A stretch of 64,000 nt of DNA from Paramarasmius palmivorus (GCA_037176845.1 JAYKXP010000027.1:1-64000), one strand, 5' to 3'. Positions 12,247-24,110 are shown, counted from the stretch's first letter. Translations and numbers: made by a program. The notes: a model not told the origin generated them from the letters alone.

Positions 12247-13252
12247 ATGAAGGCCCACCGCCGTACTCCAAGTCCATGGAGCACTCCCTCCCTTGGTAAG
12301 CCTTTCTTCTCATTCTAATTAATTATTTGGCCAACATCTGCCTGTGATAGACCCCCCAACTCCACCTGCACAATCCTCTGAGTTACCGCCTTCTTCCCCG
12401 CCCCCGGACGAACGAAGCGAATCTCCAGTTCACGATAGCTGGACAAATGAGGATCTGACTACAATGTTGATAGAATCTCAAGAAAGGATTGCGGAGCAGG
12501 CTCTTATTATAGATAAACACGAGTCTGAGAAGGCCACCATGACAGCTACGTTCTCAAGACGCTTGGTGCTTGCCGAACAGCAAGCTCGACAGACATATCA
12601 GGACAAAGTCAAGTCATTGGAGCGTGAATTTGCATGGGCTAGGAGATGTCTATTGAACCGGATTGATAACCTGAAGGAGGCGCAGTCGGAAGCAGAGGAC
12701 AGTGCGTATGAAAATCATGTATCAATGCTCTGGACTTACAAGCCTCTTAGATCATGCAGAGACGGTTATCAGGATGAAAAGAGCTCAAAAGGAACTCGCG
12801 AGACAGGCAGAGACTTTGCAACGTGAGCTCAGTGACCTGAAAAGCTGCCCTCCCGAGTTGGGGCTTGGGGAACAGAATCGGCGGGGAGAGCGCAGCGACT
12901 TGAATAACACAGACACGTACGTGTTGCCTTGCTGACCGTTCCTCACAACTCCTACCTAATGTTTGTAATTAATACCGATCTTTAAGAGCGACTATCCTCA
13001 AAGGGTCAAAGCGCATCCGGGACGGGGAAGATGAAGTCGAGGATGTAAAAACTAGTAGAAAACGGCAACGAATGTGAGTTTGCTATCCTGTTTGTGTCGC
13101 AATTACCTCCCAACCTCTTCACCCAAAGCAGGACCAAAGAACAGAAAGATATCTTGCCGAACAATTTTTGCAAGCCCAGAAATGTTTATGCAGCAAGATA
13201 CCGGGAAAAAAACGCAGTCCTTCTCGCAGAAAAAGAGCGTGAAAGACGATGA
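12247..13252 (+). CDS. coiled-coil protein with C-terminal basic motif (five exons)
   Basis: Exons 12247-12295, 12351-12705, 12743-12916, 12987-13073 and 13132-13252 join in phase to 261 aa. Intron 2 is only 37 nt, which is very short even for this genome; the phase supports it, but it should be treated with care. The protein starts with a Pro/Ser-rich segment (SSELPPSSPPPDERSES), continues as a long coiled coil (about residues 40-170, with repeated Glu/Gln/Arg/Leu), and ends in a basic stretch (KTSRKRQR ... AARYREKNAV ... EKERERR). The final motif resembles the basic helix of the gene at 10174-10847. No known family was recognised. Confidence 0.6.
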
Positions 13253-13606
13253 AGGCGCAAACTGAAGCCAACTACCTAAGACTACCTATCAGTAACGTAG
13301 AACGAAGTAATACTAGCATCGTCGCCCTGTAAGCCACAAGCCCAGGGCACTGATTTAAATGAACGATGTTCTGTATCACAACCACTGCCGAGTGGAGCAG
13401 TCGGTGAGATTGTTGCACACTTAGAATACATAGTAGACTATTGATTATCTGAGCCGCCGTTATCATCGTTCTATGCCTCACCATCAAGCCTGTCTTGCTC
13501 GCAGTCCTTCTATTTTCTTGCTTGTGGTATAGGTGTGTTGGGCTCTGAGAAGATCCCTGCGGTGGATTAATGAGTATGGGTGCTGTGACAGTGCAGATAT
13601 GACATT
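13253..13606. other. intergenic between convergent genes
   Basis: 354 bp between the stop codons of two convergent genes. Nothing is recognised in it; presumably it holds both 3' UTRs. Confidence 0.4.
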
Positions 13607-14323
13607 TTACCTAGCCCCCTGTTCCTGTAAGTCGCATAGCTCCTGTTCGATAAGGTCGCGGTCCTCGAGAACCTCCCGGAGTCGCTCCTGCAGATCCTGA
13701 ACTTGATGGTTGAGCTGTTCGTTGTGTTTGTTCACCCTTTCCGCTTCTTCCATGATATGGATTCCTTCGCATTCCAAGAGCTCAACACGATCTTGAAGGT
13801 GCTCTTCAAGCTTGACGACTCGCTTCAAGTCATGAACCACTACAGAAGCTAGCTTAGAAAAGAATCATATCCCAAAAATTTGTCACACACCATCGAGCAT
13901 CTCTGAGCTCATCAGCTTTTGTGCAGCATACCCGTTAGTTGAGAACATCCTGAGTGACACAGCGAGCCGTCCAAGGAGATCTTGGAATTCTACGTAACAA
14001 ATCAGCCGCTGAACTACCGAAAAATATGCATGAGTACCTTCTTCGTTCTGAGGCAGGTTCTCTAGCCTTTTGACGTTGTCGCAAAACTCTTCCAATAGCC
14101 TGTTCATTGCTGAAATATGTTAATTAGGAGGCGTATGCGAAAATTCTCGATAGCGTTAACGGCACTCACCATCTGGACTAATATTATCGCTGCCATGAAC
14201 TTGGTTGCATTGGTGAATGCTTGGTACTGGATAGTCGTTGTTAGTTGACATGGCGCCTTGATTCGAGTCGGAATGCTTCGGGATAGTGGAATTTGCTCGT
14301 CCTTTGGACCTAACCCGAGTCAT
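13607..14323 (-). CDS. small coiled-coil protein (four exons)
   Basis: Exons 14323-14170, 14109-14038, 13989-13891 and 13848-13607 join in phase to 188 aa. The N-terminal ~50 residues are polar and basic (MTRVRSKGRANSTIPK). The middle is a short helical segment (MNRLLEEFCDNVKRLENLPQ). The last ~80 residues are a strong coiled coil with heptad Leu/Val spacing (KLEEHLQDRVELLECEG, QLNHQVQDLQERLREV). No catalytic motif is seen. An internal Met at about residue 25 is an alternative start. It sits within the run of multi-exon coiled-coil genes at 8.6-18.3 kb and is divergent from the next gene. Confidence 0.6.
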
Positions 14324-14748
14324 TGTTTGCTCATTGTTTGCTCACCGGATGCTCATACTTTGCTCATCCGGCATAGAGTGTAAGTCTGTCGAATTATAAT
14401 CAGATAATGAGAACGAAAAAAGGTGATAAATCATAGATATATAATACGTTGTAAATTTATAGAAGGATGAAATGCGTGTGTCGAGCGAGCGACACGAAAG
14501 GACATACCCCAAAAGACCGGAGAGAATGTCGGACCTTGAAACTTGGGTTTATAAGGGCCAATCGCAGAAGGGAAACTATTTTCTTCACGTCCATGATGGC
14601 TAAGCTCAAAGGTGCGTATTTCTTGTAGAAGTCACGTCTCTCACTCACTATATCTAATTAGCGGCAAATATATCTGAAAGTCGACTCGGTAAGATGGATG
14701 CTATTAAATAACATAAGTCGACACTCACCGAAGCACCCAGTCCTGGCC
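14324..14748. other. divergent intergenic region
   Basis: 425 bp between two divergent start codons. It contains short direct repeats of CATTGTTTGCTC near 14321-14345 and an AT-rich core near 14390-14460. A 63-codon minus-strand frame (14457-14648) has no support. Presumably it carries both promoters. Confidence 0.35.
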
Positions 14749-17700
14749 ATGGCACAAAATGCCTACCATGCAGCAGCTCAAAAGGCGGACTCCATTGCCC
14801 GATCTGTCAACGCGCTTGAACGGAAGGAGGCCGATTATAAAGCTTTGCGTCGTCGCAACAAGGAGTGGCACCATGAATACAACGTCGTCGTCGCTCAATT
14901 GGTGGCAGAGAGTTCGGCGTTGGAGAGGGAGCAAGAGAATGTTAGAAGGTGCCTTGAGGCCTTGGACAAGGCTGAGAAAGTCGCAGGTAAGTATTTATAC
15001 TGGCATTGTAAAAGTTACTCACCAATTTTTTTTCAGTAGCGGCGGAACAACTGGCCGAACCAAATGCATCGATTGACCCCAAGAATGTTGACGTGGGTCA
15101 AGTGAGCGCTTCTTCCACCTCTGCAGTGAACGCTTCGTCCGAATTGTCAGAGTTGAGCAATGGTACACGTCAAATTGATTACTTGAGCTAAACTAATAAA
15201 TTTGTAGACGGAGGAGGCAAAGAAGGTGCAAGAGGATCTAAACCAAGTCGTGGTACAAAGAAGGCCCCTTCAAAATCTGTCAAGAAGGGAAATCAGAAGG
15301 CGGCAAGGGCGGGCAGAGGCCGTAACACTGGTCACACTACCACTTCCACATCTGAAGCGCCCACTACACCCGAAGCGCCTACTACCGAAGCGCCCGCTCA
15401 TCCAGACAAAATAGATGTCCAAGACGCTACGGAGACTGTGACACCAACGCATGACGACCTCTCCATTGCAAACACCAACCGCATCACGACTGCGCTCGCC
15501 AAAGATGCGGCAGCCAGACTCACTGGCCCTGGAAGCAACGAAGCGCCCACTGATGGAGGCAAGGTGGATGCCCAAGAGCACATGGAGACTGTGACCGCAA
15601 CACCCGGCGATATCTCTATTGTCAACACCAACCCCATTACGACTGCGATCCCGGGGGATACAGCAACCAGTCTTGCTGACCCTGGATGTATGGATGCCCT
15701 GGAACCCGTCAACACTGTTGATTCCGCTGTGAAGACCCAGGATCTCAACTGCAACAGTGCAGTTATCAACCAGGCAGCTCAGGGTGCTAGAACTGAGCAC
15801 ATTCATTGTACCACAGCACCTGTGTCCGACGCTTCCGCTGTTGATGATATACCTATTATCGAGGGTCTTGATGGTGACAGGGGTGGCGCTTCTCTTTCCA
15901 CAGGAGTCGAAGGAAACGGAGGAAGTGAAGACACATGTCCGACTGGTGGAGAGACTGTCGAAGACACACCACCCATTTCCGTTCCCAAACCTGTCGTTCC
16001 TTCTCCTACCCCTTCCAACTTCACAACGTCCATAGTACCCATGGCACCAGACGTACACGATAACTTGTCGAACGACATGAATGGAGCCACACCAAGCTTG
16101 CACAGTGGCATTCTTGCAGAGCCTGAAATCAACGGGAATCAGTCAATGAGCGAGGATATTTCATTCAGACAGAGGATGAACGACGCACTCAGGAACACGA
16201 TTCAATCGATCCTGGACAGTTCACCATCAACAAACCTGCGCCAATACAGACCCCCGATCAATGTTGGCACATCTGGCAAGAATGCTCCACCTCCGCCGAG
16301 TGACATTGATGATCCTTTCCCCACACCTGATAGCCGCCAATTTGCCATGGAGACTGACGGAAACGTCTTCGATTCCATCGCCAAACCCATTGACAAAGAA
16401 CAGCTTTCTGTCCAATCCGCCCCTTCCACACGCACAAGTACCCAGGCTGTCGAAGTTCTGCAAGTAATTCCCGGACTCAGAGAGCTGCAAGAGAAGCTGT
16501 CACGTATTCCTCTGGGTCCCGAAGGTCCCGGTAGTGTGGAATGTCCATTGAAACTGTTCACGGTACCCCCTATAGCTCACGATCTGCCGGGTGTTTCTGC
16601 AGATGAGCTGTTTGAACGAGTGATCAATGACTTGTTCCACCAAGTCTTCATGGGAAGGTCCAGTGAGGAACTTGCTCGTGCGATCTCCTCGGGTCGACAG
16701 GGAGTAGCAGGTTTCTGCGACTTCGTCACGTACTTCTCTGCCGTGGGGGTCCATTGCTCTGTTTTTGAACCAAGGATCCTGAAGTTGAGTGAAGCTGTAG
16801 ATATTGCGTAAGTTTTAGTACTATCCTGACAAACTCAGCGCTGACCGTTGTCCAGTTTCCCTGTAGAACACGCCGGTGAAATCTGTAAACAGCATGACGA
16901 CATTTCGCCAGGGTCCGAGTCGTCCAAGTCGTCCAAGGGAATAGCGTGTGAGACAGCGCTCAGCAACGCCGAGAAAGGAGCTGAGGAGAGAGAGAAGGAT
17001 CAGGCTGCCTTGTCACCTGGGCTTGATGGCAACAACTATCAAGTCAAACATGAGCGCCCACCCTCAATGAATTTACTGAGCGAGGTTGATACCGAGGGGA
17101 CTTTCTTCAAAAGGCTTGCAGATAGCATGGCGTCCGCTGAAGTAAGGGTCTCACGATCCAAGGTGAAGAAGGTAGAGACAAAGAAGGATAGGCAGAAGCG
17201 TCTGGCAGCAGCAGCAGCGGAAAGTGGGTGATGAAAACGTGTTGAGTAGACGTGCTTTACTGACGTGACAATATAGGAAAGGCACGTGCAGAGATGAAAG
17301 CACTCTCCGCTCAGAAGAAACGGAAGACTGGAACCAATGGAAAGGTTTCAGTGAGTGTGAAATCCAAGAGTGCACGCGCAGGAGCAGGGGAAGCCTCCGC
17401 AGAGAAACACTCCGGAAAGAGGACGCATGAGGAGATCACCAACAGGGATGACGACGAATATTTTCCGGAAGCGGACGAGGAGAAAGAAGAGGACTATGAG
17501 GATGACGAGCATTTGCACCAGAGCTATAAGCAGGGGGAGAAAGAAAGTGAGTAACACGCCCATAAACATAAACATAACAAGAGGACTAATCACCGCTGCC
17601 AGCTCCTGAACAACACTTTAGCCGGATGACTGGTAGGTAGTCTTCTTTCATCTGTTGCCCTCGAGAGCTAACAAATGACACAGATCTCGCCACTACCGCA

Positions 17701-18318
17701 ATCGAAAACTTCCTCGAGAACCCCAGAGATCCTCGCAAACAGCAGATTCCCTTTGGAATCCGGAACTGGATTCGCGATGACTCCAAAAACTGCCCAATAG
17801 CAGGAACCACTTGCGTCGAACTCTCCATCCACATCCTGACAACGAAATATGGGCTGATAAAATGTGATTATCATCATTGGAGCGACAAGTCCACTCTCAA
17901 GAACGACTACACCGCCGAATTGAAGCCCAAGGCAGAGAGGATTGGGATGTTCGGGCAACTTGTTACTGGTGTTCCAAAGAAGCCGATCCTTCTCAAGAGA
18001 GATACGGGAAAGTCTCCAGAGCTTGGCTATTGTCATTGCGGGTGCAGAGTCAAGGATGCTGTTGGGGGTCTTTATATCTACAAGACACAAAGAATTTACT
18101 CGGAGACGCACCAATTGGACGAAGGGTTCAACGACATACACATGGACCCACGCAACCGGAACATCTTGCTCCGCGCCCTCGAAGAAGAATCGGGGTTGAA
18201 GATGTATGAGAGATTCTCGCATGTCTTGTCCACAGAGGGCCTTTTGAGGTATGTGGAAATCAAGGACGAGGAAAGGGAGGCTTTGAAGAAGGAAAGGCTT
18301 GTCGGTAAACGTTCTTAG
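14749..18318 (+). CDS. 1088-aa low-complexity protein with orphan C-terminal domain (seven exons)
   Basis: Exons 14749-14986, 15037-15162, 15208-16807, 16856-17223, 17277-17546, 17603-17632 and 17684-18318 join in phase. Residues ~1-80 form an Arg/Glu-rich coiled coil. Next comes a basic Lys/Gly segment (KKAPSKSVKKGNQKAARAG) and then Thr/Ala/Pro repeats. Within these, two ~45-residue imperfect repeats are visible around DLSIANTNRITTA and DISIVNTNPITTA. The middle (about residues 230-540) is Ser/Pro-rich. From about residue 660 the chain is Lys/Glu-rich with nuclear-localisation-like and acidic runs (DEEKEEDYEDDEH). The last ~210 residues look like a folded domain: IPFGIRNWIRD, CDYHHW, GYCHCGCRVKDAVGG and HMDPRNRNILLRAL. 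I know no family for it. The Cys/His content allows metal binding, but this is unproven. Confidence 0.65.
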
Positions 18319-18835
18319 ATTGGCTAGAGGGTCTTTGCGTAGGATGTTGGTCGTAGAGAGGAGTTACTACACATGTTGGTGCTGACGTTGTGTTCTACGT
18401 CTCACGAGCATCAATTCGGTTGCTTCCTTGATTGTAATTAATTTCCTCGGACTTCATAGTTTATCGCCGCCTTGATGTGCATCCTTGTTGACAATTAAGA
18501 ACATCTAGTGCCGAATCGAAATCCAGTTTGTACTGTATCCAGATACTGTGAAATACCAAAGGAGTTTTGGAATACCGCAGGATGGGTCAGCGTCACTGGG
18601 GTGTCGCATCTGATTACTGCAATGATACCTTGAGCCTGCCGAAATGAAATGGTCTACCGTCATGGCGTAGTTTTCTATGGAATGCTCATACCGTAACGAA
18701 CTGTTGCCTCCGGTACAGTTTCAATATTCCGGAACAAGCACCCTGTAGGACCTAGTGATGGGTAATAGAAATTTTATTGGTGTCAAGTACTCAAGTACTC
18801 CGAGTCAAGCCGTAAACAACTATGCACATATATAT
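18319..18835. other. intergenic between convergent genes
   Basis: 517 bp with no usable frame. Short phrases such as GTACTGTATCCAGATACTGTG near 18530 recall the satellite arrays at 1.0-2.8 and 22.5-24.1 kb and may be a stray monomer. Confidence 0.35.
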
Positions 18836-19932
18836 CTATTTTCGTTGCGAGTAATAGCGAGAAAGTGACCTAAAGCGGAGAGTTAAAGAGGTTTCAAACG
18901 CTCGCAAAAAAGAAAGCACGTACTCATTCATATGGGGGATGAGCGGGTCTGTGTCCATATAGAGCATATGCATTGTGTCAAGCTTGAAGAACCGCTCGGT
19001 GACTAGGGGGTCAAAGAACCGCTCAGGGTGGAGGAGATGTTTAATGACCAGGATTGGTCCATATAATGGACCTCTCCACTCCTTCGCAGGGCCTGTGTAA
19101 CCTGCTGCCCACAGGACATTGATATGGAAGTCGATACTTGCATGCACAACAGAGCTGTTCCAAGCTTGGTTTACTTGAGATTCGTCGCCGTAGTGTTGAG
19201 GCTGCAATATAGCGGTCCACTGACAGCCAAACTGATCAGCCAATGACTCTGGAAGGAGCAGCAGGCGAATGTGTGGCTGAGGGATCCAACATTCAAGGTA
19301 CATGTGGTCATAATCCTCCAGTTGGTTGGGATTGATGTTGGCGAGATGTGTTCCAAAATGAACGAACATGGGTTCTTCGCACTGTACGCCAAAGAAAAGT
19401 CCAGAGGGCAATTTAGGAAAGAGCTACTGGAAGTTAAAATGGACGTCACACAAGAGATGGCCGTGTCATACCCGATAAAAACATGCAAACACATTGTCAA
19501 GTCCTTTTACTTCACTAGAGGTGGATGGGGCATTGACACGTGACAGGGCCTGTTGAAAGGGAGCTACGCAATCGAGTGTAACGACCCTCCAGACCCAAAG
19601 CTACCAGAATAGATTGACTATAAGTATAAAAAATCAGCAGGAAAGAAGTTACTTACCGACGATAAATCACGCAAAGCTGCGCAGAGAGTATGCGCTTCTT
19701 CTTCACTCTCTATGAAGTGTGGTTCCGACAAGACAAAGTGAAACACGTCGATATCTCGAGGGTTGGTCACCGTCAAAATTTCGGCTTCCAGTGGGGGGGG
19801 ACCTTGACCTGACGGTGGAAGAGGGTGAGAGAGACAAGAGCATGGAAGGTTGTTTCGCCACATCGTTGGCGTTGGCACAAGAGAAATGTCAGCCGCGCAT
19901 GTACCGCAGCGCAGGTTGGGGATGCACAACAT
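18836..19932 (-). CDS. hypothetical protein (three exons)
   Basis: Exons 19932-19657, 19549-19472 and 19423-18836 join in phase to 313 aa; introns are 107 and 48 bp. The sequence is rich in aromatic and His residues and looks like a folded, non-membrane protein: HFGTHLANINPNQLEDYDH, LECWIPQPHIRLLLLPESL and TAILQPQHYGDESQ are the most regular stretches. No catalytic motif or known domain was recognised. The first exon has Cys residues (CGTCAAD, PCSC) and could belong to a longer N-terminus, since an open frame continues upstream. The start is the first Met that keeps the frame free of stops. It lies at the edge of the repeat-rich 20-24 kb region. Confidence 0.5.
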
Positions 19933-21915
19933 AGTCAAATAAACATCGCAAGTTAGTACAGTATTGAAATTCCTGTAACAGCTGATGAGCCCTGAGTAAC
20001 GTCGGGAGGAATTGCCATACCGCAAGGCGTCTTAACACATAGCAGTATCGATAGACTGCAGAGGAAGAGATCCAAATTTGAGGAAACAGGATACTACAGT
20101 GCACGACGTCAGTGTGGGCAAACATCGGGAAAATAAGCATGTAAATTAGTCGTCAATAAACGTAGATAAAGCAACGAAATATACATACTTTGCCAAAATC
20201 TATTTAAATGGATTTGGACGAAATAAATGAAATTAAACAGACGTCGCTTTTATATATGTAGAAGTAAATGAAAGTAAATCAACGAAATCATTTAGGTGAA
20301 ATACTCTCCATTACCTTGATTTCGGCGAACTATTGGCAATATATAGTGACCTCTTACTGACGGTTCCTCGACGGTACAGCACCCCCATACATTAATCCCA
20401 ACAATAAACTAATTTACAATAGCAGGAGCACACAAACATAGCTGATACGATAACAAGTACACATGTATAACGAGTCCATCCCAATTCCTTAATAACCGAT
20501 CGCCGAAGCCCGAAACGCCCGGGCTCTGCATCGTGACCATCACATCAGAGAGCTGACTCAACTGAGGAATACGAAAGAAAACATACCATGGTATTGAACC
20601 AAACTTGGAAGCCGCAGTGTGTCCGCCCACCCAACCCGTATTGACGGCTGTAAGACCGTCGGGCGGTACGGTTGATACGGTTTACGACTGACCCATAGAC
20701 CGTACTGTACTTTGTCAATCTTTGGCGGCTACGGTACGGGTACGGCCCCGTATATACGATCCCGTACAGACTGTCGTGTACAGGTACGGTAACGAGCCCT
20801 AATCAATGACTCGGGCGAGGAACATGAGGACAGCTAGGCATCAGATCCGAAGAACGTGACCCTTGGGCCAAGCCTACTTTCAAGACTCGTGGTTGTGAGA
20901 GCTCGACGGTGCGTTGTTCCACCGGCCAATGTGCGAGAACAGACTACATTCCAGGGGAAGACACGGTCAGCGTGATTTCTGGAGACACCAAGGATCAGTT
21001 TCAACGACTCGAGGGCTTGCAAGGTGTTAGTCTTGTGGTTTTCGATAGCCATTGCAAAAACTGGCTGGAATAGTCTGGGTGAATGCCAAGCACAAAGGAG
21101 ATGAACGTTGAACACGTACCCGTGCAATTGACATATGCATATCCGAGCACAGGCTTTACATCCTATCATGAATCTGTGGTTGGACAAATCGGTCCGGGAC
21201 ACCTGTTCTGACTTGCTGCGACGAGAATATGAAAAGTCAAATCAGAGTCTTTGCTGGTGATAGGTATCGGTGATTAGCCGAGTAACAAAGGAGACGGATG
21301 CTGGTCACATACGTGTATCTCCCTAGGTCCCGGGACTCTATAGTTGAACAAGTGAGACATGGAATGCATGTTTCGCGCTTGGTGGAGAGGGTAAGACTGA
21401 AGGCTCCCAAGACGCTGACTCTTTTTCAGTGACCATGATTGCAAAATCTAGTCGAAATGGTCTATATGAGTACCTCGAACAATCAAGGTAACACATACCT
21501 GCATCTCCGAGCTTCGCGTTCCAGCCTTCTCCCGAGTCCCTGTGTATCGAACGAGAAGCTGGCAAGTCTTGGCTTGGGCTTTGAGTCAAGTGGATAACAC
21601 TGGAGATAATTTGTCTTCCTCACTCTTGTATCCACCCCAATACACTGCAGCCTCCAAGTCGAGTAGTTGACGGACGTCCAACATCGATGACGATGAAGCC
21701 CTAGCGACGACGACGTGCCCACAGTATCCTGAAACAGTGGGTCAGCATTGATTCTAGGACTTTTTCATGTGAGACATAGGGACGTATTCGGGTTTTTATG
21801 GACTTTTTAACAATCAATATTCATTGCGCTGTACATTTATTTTATATTTCATCTATTCTACGCGAAAAAAACGGAACTTACACTGTTGAACGACGGGCAA
21901 GAGCCCTCGTCGTCG
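19933..21915. other. repeat-rich region without clear genes
   Basis: Stretches near 20160-20300 are AT-rich with repeated GAAATNAATGAAA-like phrases, the reverse complement of the repeats at 22250-22460. Short frames at 20834-21202 and 21338-21722 (both -) lack a recognisable domain. Phrases such as GTTTCAACGACTCGAGGGCTTG could be exonic, but I could not build a supported model. Confidence 0.35.
20640..20800. repeat. GTACGG-rich tract
   Basis: The hexamer GTACGG or its reverse complement CCGTAC occurs many times in about 150 bp, with irregular spacing and both orientations, allowing several small hairpins. Confidence 0.55.
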
Positions 21916-22101
21916 TTGATGGTGGTGGTAGCGAACAAAGAGTGAAAAATTCCGAGGCCTCGGCGCGCGGCAGGCTTGAGCTTGCAAATCTTGTGTTTGT
22001 TGAAGCACGTGCCTGTACAAACACGAGATTTGCAAGCTCAAGCCTGCCGCACGCCGAGGCCTCGGAATTTTCCACTCTTTGTTCGCTACCACCACCATCA
22101 A
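21916..22101. repeat. long near-perfect hairpin, arms ~85 bp
   Basis: The left arm 21916-22000 is the reverse complement of the right arm 22017-22101 with only a few mismatches; for example GTGAAAAATTCC pairs with GGAATTTTCCAC. The loop is 16 nt (22001-22016) and contains the palindrome CACGTG. The arms include GAGGCCTCGG and CAGGCTTGAGCTTGCAAAT. It could be a foldback element, a MITE relic or the precursor of small RNAs. No coding content is needed to explain it. Confidence 0.85.
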
Positions 22102-22249
22102 AGAGCGGTAAGTCGTCTTCCTCCCCTTAGTACAATATCAGTAGCGTAGAACTATAAAAGAACTATGAATAAAAGGAATTGTACATGGAATAAACACACC
22201 TCAGAGCTTCAGAATGACGAGTAGTGTACTTGTTACTTCGTGTAGGGCG

Positions 22250-22460
22250 TGAAATAATGACCACTTTACTTGCGTTTACTTACATTAAAATCAACTGATA
22301 TTATTTACGCTCATTTACTTTCATTAACATTGGCTGAAATGATTTACGCTCATTTATTTTCGTTTACTTGTATCTATATTGTCCGAAATCATTGAGACTC
22401 ATCTAGTTTCATTTATTTACAGCTATATAACCCTGAATCATTTCGTGCCATTCACTCTAA
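22250..22460. repeat. AT-rich degenerate tandem repeat
   Basis: The phrase TGATTTACGCTCATTTACTTTCGTTTAC recurs three to four times with changes, at a spacing of about 60 bp. Related phrases occur near 20160-20300 (inverted) and 30000-30600. Confidence 0.55.
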
Positions 22461-22539
22461 ACTATAAATGCGAAATGTATTTATTTGTACATACTTTCTC
22501 TGCCTATTTTCCCGATGAACGTCAGCTCTGCAGCATTCA

Positions 22540-24110
22540 GAAACTGTGACAGGAGAGGTGGAGTGGAGATCCTGCAGCTAAGATATCAAAGCAAAGACTA
22601 TTTGGTTGAAGAAATAGAATACCGTACCGAAGCGATAGTGGGGTATCTAAATCCTGTAGCCTCGGCAAAGAATATTCGGTTGAAGAAATAGAATACCGCA
22701 TCTGTGTGACAGTGCGGTACCGATTCGAATCCTGTGGAGGACATATCGGATGAAAGAGTATTCGGTCAAAGAAAAAGAATACTGTACCGTAACGATGCAG
22801 TATCCAAATCCTGTAAGTGAGAACTTGAACGCAGAGATTTCAGCTGGAGAAATAGGATACCATACCATTGCCCCCGTCCAGCAACAGTTTTCAAATACTG
22901 GTGAATGGTTGTGCGGTATCTGAATCCTGTGACGAATAGTCTTGAGCGACGGTACGGTAATCGAATCCTGTATGTAACGGGTTGTTGAGCACAAAGGATT
23001 CGGTTGGAGGAATATCTTGTTGTTGGTCTCCGAATCCTGTTACTGCAAAGCTTGAAATGTGATATCAACGGATTTGCGGAAAAGGCATACTGTACGCACT
23101 AAAGCGTGAAATGTGATCAACAGTTCTCTGGAAACTCAATACTGTACGCACCACTGAACCCAGATACTGTGGAGGCTCTCTCGTTGGTTCCCGAATCCTA
23201 TTACCGCAAAGCTTGAAATGTGAGGTGAACGGATTTTACCGTGCGCACTCCAGAGCCCAGCTCCTCGCACTTGCAGAACTTGGATACCGTAGCGCCCCAA
23301 AAAGTGTTTGGTGTTGGTGAATCCTAGTACCGCAATGAGTGAAAAGTGAGATCAAGGAACCTGAGGAAATAGAATACTGTACGCACCTTACTGGGCCCAG
23401 TTCCTCACTTTCTGCAGAACTCAAATACAGTAGCCTCACCGTAGATGCTCGTTGTCAGTCTATGGTTTTGGAATTCTCCTGTACCCGGACCCTGCCACCG
23501 TGCCTTCACGTTCGTAGAATTTGAATACCGTAGTCGTCCAAAAAGTGCTTGCTGTTGGTGAAACCTAATACCGCAATGAATGAAAAGATCAAGGACCCTA
23601 TGGAAATGGAATACTGTACGCACCTTACTGGGCCCGGCTCCTCCCGTTCTGCAGAACTCAGATACCGTAGCTTCACCGTCGATGCTCGCAGTTGGTCTAT
23701 GGTTTTGGAATTCTCCTGCATCCCAACTCTACGAATGTGAGCTTTTAGACACAGAAATAGGATACTACTGTACGCACCACTGAACCTATCACCTCACGTT
23801 CTGCAGAACCCAGATACCGTACACTCTCATGTTGTTGGCCCAGCAGTTTTGAAATGCTACTTATGACCCGAATCCTATTACCGCAAAGCGTCAAATCCAA
23901 ACTCGGCGAGGGGATGGGTATGAGAATACTGTACTCACCTCGTACCTCACATCTTGTAGAACCCAGATACCGTAGATACTATAAGTAGAAGGATTGATAC
24001 AGAATCCAGGAACCGCATGGCATGCTCGAAGAATTCTAATTCCGTAGATAGATGACGGAATCGTGATACTGGACATCAACCCACGCTCCATTCCTATCTC
24101 TCAGGTCCCA
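22540..24110. repeat. degenerate satellite-like array, right copy (inverted)
   Basis: Repeated phrases such as GAATACTGTACGCACCTTAC, TTCTGCAGAACTCAGATACC and ATGAAAAGATCAAGGACC recur at roughly 130-190 bp spacing. GGTGCGTACAGTATTCTATTTC of the left array (1.0-2.8 kb) appears here as its reverse complement, so the two arrays face each other. The best internal copies are near 23330-23470 and 23570-23720. Short frames inside it are not genes. Confidence 0.7.

Noticed and set aside
15270..16103. 277-codon minus-strand open frame
   Set aside because: It lies exactly antisense to the long low-complexity exon of the 1088-aa gene and shows no domain or splice support.
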